64,000 nucleotides of DNA, taken from Saprospiraceae bacterium (lineage in GTDB: Bacteria > Bacteroidota > Bacteroidia > Chitinophagales > Saprospiraceae). This document shows, piece after piece, positions 26,080 to 33,791 of this stretch. Under the pieces are notes generated by a model. The model worked only from the letters and a program-made list of their open reading frames with translations. It was not told where the DNA came from and did no database searches. The translations under genes and the position numbers were made by a program. The first letter of the stretch is position 1, and every line of letters starts with the position of its first letter. Location of the stretch: contig JAHDBJ010000014.1 in the NCBI GenBank assembly GCA_020630435.1, positions 62,001 to 126,000 of the forward strand. The letters run 5' to 3'.

Positions 26080-26184
26080 TATGTATACCAATAGATAGAA
26101 TATTGATAGTACGCTCTCATACTAGAAAGTATTTAAGAGGGGTGATGTGACGAGAAAGAATGGAATTGGTTTTATATTTTATTG

Positions 26185-27477
26185 CTATCCTAGCAATAAT
26201 AACTGTAAAAATCCAGCAATCATTCCTAGAACGGCTCCTGTAAGAATGAGTTTCCATTCATCTTCTTCAAAAACGGGATGCATGAAGCCAACAAATTCAC
26301 TAGGTGATAGGTTAGACATTTTTTCTCTAAAGGTATCTTCAATGGCTAAGGCACTTTCAGCATAATCAAATATTTCACGAATAGAGTTGGGGAGTTCTTC
26401 TCGGAAACGGTCGACGGCAATTTGTTTGATGCCATTATAGGCTTTAGTACCTGATGTGATTTGTATCAAAGAGCGATTGAATCCAGCCGTTTTATCAACA
26501 GCTTGATTGACATTTTTTTCTACGAGATCTACGATTTTATCTGAAGCCTTACCATGAATAATATATTCAAATATATTTTCCATAGTGAAGAGTTTTTCTG
26601 AGACGATTTTAGCATATTCGGCAGCGACTTCTTTTTGTCTTTTTATGAATAGGCCTTGAAAGGTAACAACACCAAGTTTTATAGGGTTCTCAGGTTTGAA
26701 AATCAATTTTAGTGCAATTACATTGGTCAAATATCCAATCACTAAGCCGCCTAGTGGGAGCGTTACCCATGCCCAACTGTAGCCTTGAATAAAATACCAA
26801 AGCACCATCTGCAATACACCAAACAAAAATCCAAAATAAAAACCAGAACGCTCAATAAATTTAAACTCTGCTCGACCACATTCTAGAAAAAGCTCATTCA
26901 CAATTTCTTTATGTTTTATAATCTCGGTAATAACCATATGTTTTACATCCCAGAGTTCATTGATATTTTCTTTAAGTTCTTCCATCATTTCTTCAACCGC
27001 ATTCGGAAATTCATTGACCGCATCTTTGATAATAGCTTCTTTTCTACGATTCGGTAGTGCTTTCCAAATTAAAGGAATTTCATGTGTCATTGCTTCCTGT
27101 ACAACTTCTCGTGCAATTCTTTCTACATTGGACTCCATTTCTTGCGCTATGATTTTAGGATCGAGTCGATTAAATTGCTCTTTAACATCGATTAGTTTAT
27201 TCATCATTAAATCAACAGAAATACCTGCCATCTTACCAGCTTTACTCGGAATAATTCCTTGCCAACCAAGAACAGGCTGTATGTTTTTAAAACCTACTGC
27301 ATCAAAAATCTTGACAAGACGAACCCCTTTCATCTCAAGCGGATAAAAGGTCATTTTAATAGCTAAAGCATTAGTGAGCCAACCAACGATAGCGGCAGAG
27401 ATAGGGATGATAAGGTATAACCAAGCATCGGGATTGTTATTCCAAAATTCTAGAATATGCTGCTGAATTGTTTCCAA
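26185..27477 (-). CDS. DUF445-family inner-membrane protein
   Basis: A 430-residue membrane protein of the DUF445/YheB type. Hydrophobic segments lie near the N terminus (WLYLIIPISAAIVGWLTNALAIK), in the middle (FGFLFGVLQMVLWYFIQ and LGGLVIGYLTNVIALKLIF) and at the extreme C terminus. The repeated G(W/Y)LTN(A/V)(L/I)A(I/L)K motif is the family hallmark, and the second half repeats the first. Function is unknown. The start appears to be TTG at 27475-27477, since no in-frame ATG fits. A TAnnTTTG box lies 44 bases upstream at 27521-27528. Confidence 0.85.
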   Translation of the reverse strand: METIQQHILEFWNNNPDAWLYLIIPISAAIVGWLTNALAIKMTFYPLEMKGVRLVKIFDAVGFKNIQPVLGWQGIIPSKAGKMAGISVDLMMNKLIDVKEQFNRLDPKIIAQEMESNVERIAREVVQEAMTHEIPLIWKALPNRRKEAIIKDAVNEFPNAVEEMMEELKENINELWDVKHMVITEIIKHKEIVNELFLECGRAEFKFIERSGFYFGFLFGVLQMVLWYFIQGYSWAWVTLPLGGLVIGYLTNVIALKLIFKPENPIKLGVVTFQGLFIKRQKEVAAEYAKIVSEKLFTMENIFEYIIHGKASDKIVDLVEKNVNQAVDKTAGFNRSLIQITSGTKAYNGIKQIAVDRFREELPNSIREIFDYAESALAIEDTFREKMSNLSPSEFVGFMHPVFEEDEWKLILTGAVLGMIAGFLQLLLLG

Positions 27478-27520
27478 AGTGTATGTTGTTTTTTCAAAAC
27501 TAAGGATATTTTTGATACTA

Positions 27521-27528
27521 CAAAAATA
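27521..27528 (-). promoter_or_regulatory. Putative -7 box for the DUF445 gene
   Basis: On the minus strand the sequence is TATTTTTG, matching TAnnTTTG. It would place transcription initiation about 35-40 bases before the TTG start. No clear -33 box is seen. Confidence 0.45.
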
Positions 27529-27605
27529 AAAATTCTTAAAAAGGAACTTCCAGACTAAGAATAAGGTTCTATCCTATTATCAACACATCACAAAACAGCA
27601 AAGGA

Positions 27606-28853
27606 ATGATAAAAAGTATCTTTGACACCTACTTAAAATCCTTTCAAGGACTTTCCAGAGACATTTGGCTGCTTTCGTTGATTACTATGATTAACCGTGC
27701 GGGATCTGTCGTTTTTCTATTCTTGACTATCTACTTAATTAAAGAACTAGGGTTTACCCCAATACAAGCAGGAGCTATAATGAGTATCTATGGTACAGGC
27801 TCATTAGCTGGAGCTTTCCTAGGAGGAAAACTTACTGATCGTTTTGGATATTATCCTGTTATGTTTTGTACCTTGATTGGAGCTGGTTGTATTTTTTTAA
27901 TCCTCATGTGGATGAAAACATTTGTCATCTTTGCAATAACTACCTTTTGTTTAAGTTTGGTATCGGATGCCTTTCGTCCAGCGTCTATGGCAGCAATTGG
28001 TGCTTATAGCCAATTAGAAAATAGAACCCGCTCCGTAGGTTTAGTACGTTTGGCAATAAACTTAGGTTTTTCTCTAGGCTCTGGGCTAGGAGGAATTCTT
28101 GCTGCAGGATATGGTTACCATTTATTATTTATTATTGATGGGACAACCTGTATATTAGCAGGGATAGCATTTCTTTTATTATTAAAAAATAAACCTCATA
28201 CAGATATTGAAGAAGAATCCAAGGATACGTTAGAAGGTGAACAGAAACAAGTTTTATCTCCTTATCAAGATAGATTTTATATTATATTTATTCTTTCAAA
28301 TGTTTTGTTAGGAATTGCCTTCATGCAAGTTATTTACACCATGCCAATTTATTATGTAAATCATTTTGGTCTTGAGGAATCTTTTTATGGAATGATGATG
28401 ATGTTTAATGGTTTATTTATTGCATTTACAGAAATGCCTATCATATACTACTTAGAAACAAGATATCACAAATTGAAAGTAATGGGCATTGGAGCATTAT
28501 TGATTGCACTATCATTTTTACTTTTTAATTTGTTTGGATTTTGGTGGGGGATTACGATGTTTTCTATCCTTTTGGTAACAGTTGGGGAAATTGTTAATTT
28601 CCCGTTTAGTAATGCTGTTGCGATCGATAGAACAGTTCCTAAAAATAGAGGAGAGTATATGGGTTTATACACAATGGGTTGGTCATTTGTTAATATTATA
28701 GCACCTAGTTTGGGAATGTTTTTTATGGAGAAATTTGGCTTTTCAGGTTTATGGTACTTAGCAACACTATTAGGGATTTGTTCATTCTTAGGACTTACGT
28801 TCCTAAGAAAAGTCTATCCTCATTTGGGAGGAGTTACAATAAGAGCGACTTAG
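27606..28853 (+). CDS. Major facilitator superfamily transporter
   Basis: A 415-residue inner-membrane carrier with about 12 hydrophobic helices in two halves joined by a charged loop (residues 197-220, rich in Glu and Lys). The family motif A between helices 2 and 3 appears as GGKLTDRFGYYPVM (about 74-87). The sequence resembles drug/H+ antiporters of the DHA1 type, but the substrate cannot be told. It is divergent from the DUF445 gene and is followed 47 bases later by a GNAT gene on the same strand, possibly one operon through coaX. Confidence 0.85.
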   Translation: MIKSIFDTYLKSFQGLSRDIWLLSLITMINRAGSVVFLFLTIYLIKELGFTPIQAGAIMSIYGTGSLAGAFLGGKLTDRFGYYPVMFCTLIGAGCIFLILMWMKTFVIFAITTFCLSLVSDAFRPASMAAIGAYSQLENRTRSVGLVRLAINLGFSLGSGLGGILAAGYGYHLLFIIDGTTCILAGIAFLLLLKNKPHTDIEEESKDTLEGEQKQVLSPYQDRFYIIFILSNVLLGIAFMQVIYTMPIYYVNHFGLEESFYGMMMMFNGLFIAFTEMPIIYYLETRYHKLKVMGIGALLIALSFLLFNLFGFWWGITMFSILLVTVGEIVNFPFSNAVAIDRTVPKNRGEYMGLYTMGWSFVNIIAPSLGMFFMEKFGFSGLWYLATLLGICSFLGLTFLRKVYPHLGGVTIRAT

Positions 28854-28900
28854 GCGGTAAAGTCGGTTAGAGAGACGGAATCTTAATTTGAAAATAAAAA

Positions 28901-29440
28901 ATGTTTGTTATGCTTACAGTAAGAGAAATTAAAGAAGAGGATATTCCATATATTTGTGAATATTGGATGGGGGCAACGAGTGAACATTTGTTAGGGATGG
29001 GAGCTGATCCTGCTAAAATCCCTAGTCGTGAAGTATTTCAAAATATGCTTGAAAATCAGCTAAAAACTCCTTATCCTAAAAAACAGGGTTATTGCATAAT
29101 TTGGGAATTAGACGGTCAAGCTGTGGGGCATTGTAACACAAATAAAATTATTTTTGGACAGGAAGCTTATATGCACCTTCATCTTTGGAATAGCCCTCAT
29201 AGACGTAAAGGTATGGGAGAGCAGTTGGTTCGAAAATCTTTATTTTATTTTTTTAAAAATCTAGAAATCAAAGTCTTATATTGCGAACCCTATGCGCTTA
29301 ATCCTGCTCCCAATAAAACACTCAAAAAGGTTGGTTTTAAGTTTGTCAAAGAATATTTAACAATACCAGGCAGTTTGAATTTTGAACAGATTGTTAGTCG
29401 CTGGGAAATGCCTCTAGAAAAATTCAATCTAATTCAGTAA
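28901..29440 (+). CDS. GNAT-family N-acetyltransferase
   Basis: A 179-residue acetyl-CoA-dependent acyltransferase of the RimJ/RimL-like GNAT group. The acetyl-CoA binding segment is HRRKGMGEQLVRKSLFYF (about 97-114), matching the R/Q-x-x-G-x-G/A signature. The following beta-bulge (EIKVLYCEPYALNPAPNKTLKKVGF) is typical. The acceptor is unknown. Either ATG (28901 or 28910) may be used; the second gives MLTVREIKEED, which starts closer to the first strand. The gene ends 2 bases before coaX. Confidence 0.85.
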   Translation: MFVMLTVREIKEEDIPYICEYWMGATSEHLLGMGADPAKIPSREVFQNMLENQLKTPYPKKQGYCIIWELDGQAVGHCNTNKIIFGQEAYMHLHLWNSPHRRKGMGEQLVRKSLFYFFKNLEIKVLYCEPYALNPAPNKTLKKVGFKFVKEYLTIPGSLNFEQIVSRWEMPLEKFNLIQ

Positions 29441-29442
29441 TT

Positions 29443-30186
29443 ATGAATCTTACCATTGATATTGGGAATACTAGGAGTAAACTTGCTATTTTTCATCAAA
29501 AAAAAATTTTAAAAAAGGCGAATTACCCCAATCCACTTGATAAAGAAAGACTCCTCCTTTTTTTAAAAGATATACCAACAAAAACACCAAAAAATCTTAA
29601 TGTAATCCTATCGGCAACTTCAGAGATTGATAAAAGTTTGGAGAAATACCTTCAAGACCATTTCTTTTATATAAATTTGTCGGCTGAAACGGATTTGCCC
29701 ATCCAAAATCATTATAAAACACCCAAAACACTTGGAAAAGATAGAATCGCAGCAGCCGTCGGAGCACAAGTTTTATATCCCAAAGAAAACTGCTTAGTAG
29801 TAGATGCAGGAACTTGTATTACTTATGAGTTAGTTTCAGCGAAAGGGATTTATCTAGGAGGAAATATCTCTCCAGGAATTGATATGCGGCTTCAAGCCAT
29901 GAACCACTTTACAGCAAAGTTACCCTTGGTTAAAAAGCAGCGTTTAGATACTAACATTGGTTATAATACCGAAACAGCTCTGAGGGTAGGTGGACAACTA
30001 GGAACAATCCAAGAAATAAAAGGATTTATACAGTTGTATAATGAAGAATATCCTAAGCTCCATGTCCTCTTTACAGGAGGGGATGCAGCTTTTTTAGGGC
30101 AACAGTTTGATAATGTAGTTATAAACAATGATTTGGTTCTAATTGGACTGAATGAAATACTAAAATATAATGTCAATAAACAGTAA
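29443..30186 (+). CDS. coaX: Type III pantothenate kinase
   Basis: A 247-residue ASKHA-fold kinase that phosphorylates pantothenate, the first step of coenzyme A synthesis. The phosphate-1 motif is LTIDIGNTRSKLAIF at the N terminus. The phosphate-2 motif is VVDAGTCITYELV (about 124-136), followed by GGNISPGIDMRLQAM, and the adenosine motif is VLFTGGDA (about 206-213). The length is normal. The 3' end overlaps the next gene by 17 bases. In many Bacteroidota coaX is followed by an outer-membrane protein gene as here. Confidence 0.95.
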   Translation: MNLTIDIGNTRSKLAIFHQKKILKKANYPNPLDKERLLLFLKDIPTKTPKNLNVILSATSEIDKSLEKYLQDHFFYINLSAETDLPIQNHYKTPKTLGKDRIAAAVGAQVLYPKENCLVVDAGTCITYELVSAKGIYLGGNISPGIDMRLQAMNHFTAKLPLVKKQRLDTNIGYNTETALRVGGQLGTIQEIKGFIQLYNEEYPKLHVLFTGGDAAFLGQQFDNVVINNDLVLIGLNEILKYNVNKQ

Positions 30187-31525
30187 TAGTATTAAATTTC
30201 AAGTTTTCAGTATTAAATTTTTATCCCTTATCCCTATTCTTTTTTTACTTAGTACAGTATCAATTGCTCAACCCAAAGATAATGATCCTTTTTCTAGGAT
30301 AGGCTTAGGAACATTACTTTCTCAAGAAGCTAATACGTCTGCAGCTATGGGAGGATTAGGAGCCGTCTACCACGATAAATTTTACCTCAATATGGTCAAT
30401 CCTGCTTCTGTTGCTTTTTTGAAACTAACATCGTTTGAAGTAGGAGGGTATGCAACTTATAGTAAGCTTCAAGGACAAACGACAAATACAGAGGCATGGG
30501 GGGGCAATATATCAAATATATCTCTAGGTTTTCCAATACAAAATCCACTCAATAAACTAACCGAAAGAAAAGTCTCACCAGTGACTTGGGGAATGGGACT
30601 GGCACTGCAACCATATTCACAGGTTGCTTATGATATTACGTATCAATTAACAGCGCCAGATACGATTAATGTTTTTAATGAAGGGACTGGAGGAACGTAC
30701 AAAGTAGCTTGGAATAATGCTTGGAAGTACAAAAACTTTTCTGTTGGTATTGGTTTAGGATATATGTTTGGCAAAATTAACAATGTCAGAGTCGAAAGTT
30801 TTGAAAATTATCCTCTTGGATACGATAATCGCTTGGAAGATGCCATGAGTATTGGAGGTGTCGTTTGGAATGCGGGCTTGATGTATGAACATATCTTTAA
30901 ACAAACAGATGAAGAGAAGAAAAATAATAAACCCAAACAACGTTTAACAATTGGGATCTACGGAAATTCAGGTTCTACGATTAATTCTGAGACCAGTGCA
31001 ACGTATATGAGAGTGAGCCTGTTTTCTGGGAATGATACTTTAGTAACAACTTCTGATGTTGAAGGTGAAATTCAACTTCCTGCTGAGTTTGGTGCTGGTT
31101 TGATGTATGTGAAAGACAATAGGTATAGGTTTGGCATAAATTATCAGTCTGCGGCATGGAGCAATTACAAAAATGATGCTCGACCAGATATTTTTGAAAA
31201 TGCCTTCAAGTTTTCTGTAGGAGGAGAAGTTACACCAGATTATCGTGCGTTTAATAACTATTTCAAAAAAATAAGTTATCGTTTTGGGCTATTCTATGGA
31301 AAGGATCCACGTAATGTTAATGGTCAACTTAATTCAGTTGGGGGAACTATTGGCTTTGGTCTTCCACTTAAAGTACAAAGAGGAGTACCTTCATTTCTTA
31401 ATTTAATGCTGGAGTTAGGAAAACTAGGAGGAGATGAAAACCTCCTTTCTCAAAATTATGGCAGAGTTTCTCTTTCCTTTACTTTAAATGATAACTCTTG
31501 GTTTTATCGTCGTAAATTTGAATAA
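30170..31525 (+). CDS. Outer-membrane beta-barrel protein linked to coaX
   Basis: A 451-residue protein with a long signal peptide (about residues 1-33, ending TVSIAQ). The mature part begins DPFSRIGLGTLLSQEANTSAAMGGLG, typical of Bacteroidota FadL/PorV-like barrels in which an N-terminal plug segment precedes about 14 strands. The start overlaps coaX by 17 bases, so translation is probably coupled. The substrate is unknown. A bidirectional terminator follows at 31547-31586. Confidence 0.75.
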   Translation: MSINSNSIKFQVFSIKFLSLIPILFLLSTVSIAQPKDNDPFSRIGLGTLLSQEANTSAAMGGLGAVYHDKFYLNMVNPASVAFLKLTSFEVGGYATYSKLQGQTTNTEAWGGNISNISLGFPIQNPLNKLTERKVSPVTWGMGLALQPYSQVAYDITYQLTAPDTINVFNEGTGGTYKVAWNNAWKYKNFSVGIGLGYMFGKINNVRVESFENYPLGYDNRLEDAMSIGGVVWNAGLMYEHIFKQTDEEKKNNKPKQRLTIGIYGNSGSTINSETSATYMRVSLFSGNDTLVTTSDVEGEIQLPAEFGAGLMYVKDNRYRFGINYQSAAWSNYKNDARPDIFENAFKFSVGGEVTPDYRAFNNYFKKISYRFGLFYGKDPRNVNGQLNSVGGTIGFGLPLKVQRGVPSFLNLMLELGKLGGDENLLSQNYGRVSLSFTLNDNSWFYRRKFE

Positions 31526-31546
31526 AAGCCTAAGATGTAATTGTAT

Positions 31547-31586
31547 AAAAAAGAGGCTATCTTTAGATGCGATAGCCTCTTTTTTA
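31547..31586. terminator. Bidirectional intrinsic terminator
   Basis: AAGAGGCTATC (31551-31561) pairs perfectly with GATAGCCTCTT (31571-31581) around a 9-base loop. A runs lie on the left and T runs on the right. It serves both the outer-membrane protein gene (+) and the convergent nucleoside transporter gene (-). Confidence 0.9.
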
Positions 31587-31594
31587 TAATAAAA

Positions 31595-33361
31595 TTATCC
31601 AATAATCATCCCTGCGATTGTAGCAGATAACAAGGATGCTAAGGAACCACCTATCAATGCTTTCATGCCAAACTCTGATAAAGTTTTACGCTGGCCAGGT
31701 GCTAGTGATCCAATACCTCCAATTTGAATGCCTATAGAAGCAAAATTTGCAAATCCACAGAGCATATAAGTTGCCATAATGACCGATTTTTGATAATTAA
31801 GATGAATAAGATTCGTTGGGTTTTTAAGCTCTGCCAGTTGTACATAACCCACAAATTCACTTGCAACTAGCTTGATACCTAGTAGTTGTCCCATCATCAT
31901 AGTATCTTCTTTTGCAACGCCAATAAGCCACATTAATGGTGCGAATATCGTTCCTAGAATTGCCTTCAATGAAATTTTAGGATAGGATGTGTATTCTGCT
32001 ACTAAAGCATTGAGTTGAGTCCAATCACCTATCCATCCCAAAACACCATCAATTAAATCAATAAATGCAAAGAAAACCAAGAGCATCGCAGCAACATTAA
32101 CAGCTAGTTTTAAACCTTCTGTTGTCCCATTGGAGATGGCATCAAGTATATTGCTTCCTATTTTTTCTTGAGAAACTTTAACCTCCGTATTTATTTTATC
32201 AATTTGGGGATAAAGAATTTTAGAAACAACAATTGCACCAGGTGCTGCCATAACAGAAGCCGCTAGAAGGTGCTTTGCAAAAGCTAAGCGCATTACTGGA
32301 TCATCGCCCCCTAAAAAACTAATATAAGCGGCTAGTACTCCTCCCGCTACAGTCGCCATTCCTCCAATCATTACTAGGAGCATCTCAGAACGTGTCATTT
32401 TTTCTAGATAGGCTTTTATCATTAAGGGGGCTTCTGTTTGCCCTAGAAAAATATTTCCAGCAACGGATAAACTTTCGGCACCAGATATGCCTAGTAATTT
32501 AGTCATGACCAATGCTAAACCTTTGACGACTTTTTGGATAATCCCCAAATAAAAAAGGACAGATGTCAAAGCTGAAAAGAATATAATAGTCGGTAGCACT
32601 TGAAAAGTAAAAATGAAACCATAAGAATTAACATCTAATAGGCCTCCTAGCAAAAACTCACTTCCCACTCTGGTATAATCCAATATATTGACAAAAACTT
32701 GCCCTACAGCCTCAAATATTTTTTGTATAAAAGGCACTTTAAGTACGCCCAATGCTAGGGCTAATTGAATAGCTAATCCAATAGCCACAACTCGCCAATT
32801 GATAGCCTTCCTATTTGAGCTAAATAAAAAAGCAATAAGAATCAAGGTAACCATTCCCAAAACACCTCGCCATAAAGAATGAATCGAAAAACCTTTACTT
32901 TCATAAATAGTTCCTTCTTTGAGTTCACTCTCTACATAATTCGGGTGCACAGAAGAAACAAAAGAATAGGTTTTATCTCCACTCCTAAGGCTTAACGTGG
33001 TATTATCAAAGTCTATAATCTGATAATCACGCTCTAAGGTCAATGGAATTTTTTCTTTTAAAAAAAGTAGATGTTGGTTTCTTAACCATAGCCCTTTTGT
33101 AAACTTACCGTTAATAACAGAAGTATAGCTTCCATCATTATTAAAATTTAAAAAACTGCTTCCCTTCTCAACTGCTGTTTCTGTAGTTTTACCATCAATG
33201 GTAGTAGAGATCATGTGGAGTTGCCATCCTTGTGTGATGCTTTCAAAATCTAAAACCTGTTCTTTAACCGTAGTTGTTGCTGTAGAATCAGTCATTGTTC
33301 CTTGAGCAACTGCTCCTAGTGTTAAGAAAAGGCAGCATAAAGAAAATAATAGTTGCTTCAT
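31595..33361 (-). CDS. Concentrative nucleoside transporter with periplasmic lipocalin-like domain
   Basis: A 588-residue protein in two parts. Residues 1-20 are a signal peptide. Residues 35-145 look like a small beta-barrel of the lipocalin-like type (GWQLHMISTTIDGKTTET, then GSYTSVINGKFTKGLWLR). Residues 160-588 are a CNT-family sodium/proton-nucleoside symporter with its gate, nucleobase-binding and core regions, for example FFSALTSVLFYLGIIQKVV, GAESLSVAGNIFLGQTEAPL and CGFANFASIGIQIGGIGS. Bacterial NupC-type carriers are about 400 residues and lack the front domain. The extra module would sit in the periplasm. What it binds is unknown. Confidence 0.88.
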   Translation of the reverse strand: MKQLLFSLCCLFLTLGAVAQGTMTDSTATTTVKEQVLDFESITQGWQLHMISTTIDGKTTETAVEKGSSFLNFNNDGSYTSVINGKFTKGLWLRNQHLLFLKEKIPLTLERDYQIIDFDNTTLSLRSGDKTYSFVSSVHPNYVESELKEGTIYESKGFSIHSLWRGVLGMVTLILIAFLFSSNRKAINWRVVAIGLAIQLALALGVLKVPFIQKIFEAVGQVFVNILDYTRVGSEFLLGGLLDVNSYGFIFTFQVLPTIIFFSALTSVLFYLGIIQKVVKGLALVMTKLLGISGAESLSVAGNIFLGQTEAPLMIKAYLEKMTRSEMLLVMIGGMATVAGGVLAAYISFLGGDDPVMRLAFAKHLLAASVMAAPGAIVVSKILYPQIDKINTEVKVSQEKIGSNILDAISNGTTEGLKLAVNVAAMLLVFFAFIDLIDGVLGWIGDWTQLNALVAEYTSYPKISLKAILGTIFAPLMWLIGVAKEDTMMMGQLLGIKLVASEFVGYVQLAELKNPTNLIHLNYQKSVIMATYMLCGFANFASIGIQIGGIGSLAPGQRKTLSEFGMKALIGGSLASLLSATIAGMIIG

Positions 33362-33791
33362 AGTTTTTATTATAGATTGGTTTTTCTAATGATTTGCTTG
33401 TAAACTCACAAAGTAATAAAAATAATAGAATTAATAATGAAATGATACAGTGATAAACAGAGTTTTTATACATTATGAAAATTATAAAATTAGAAATAAT
33501 TAGAATATATTATTTAGCAACTAGATTTTATAAAGAAAACATATTTTAAAATAATTATATATTATTTAGTTTTCTTACTAAAAAATATTGAGACTTATAG
33601 GATTTTATCACCTTAAATCATATATAGTAAAATACACGACATGTTTTCTTTTTTTATCGTAAAAAGCGTGACAAGTGAGACGGGTTTGTGTCTATATTTT
33701 CGAAAATACTATATCATTTATGATTTTATAGGAATATTCAATGACATTTATATTTCTAAAATTTCCTTTTTTAAAAAAACACTAGAAAATT
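33362..33791. other. 430-base intergenic region, no gene seen
   Basis: Very A+T-rich divergent region between the nucleoside transporter and the multi-barrel protein. Promoters for both must lie here, but I see no exact TAnnTTTG box. Short open frames in it have no protein-like composition. I see no repeat or strong hairpin. Confidence 0.5.
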
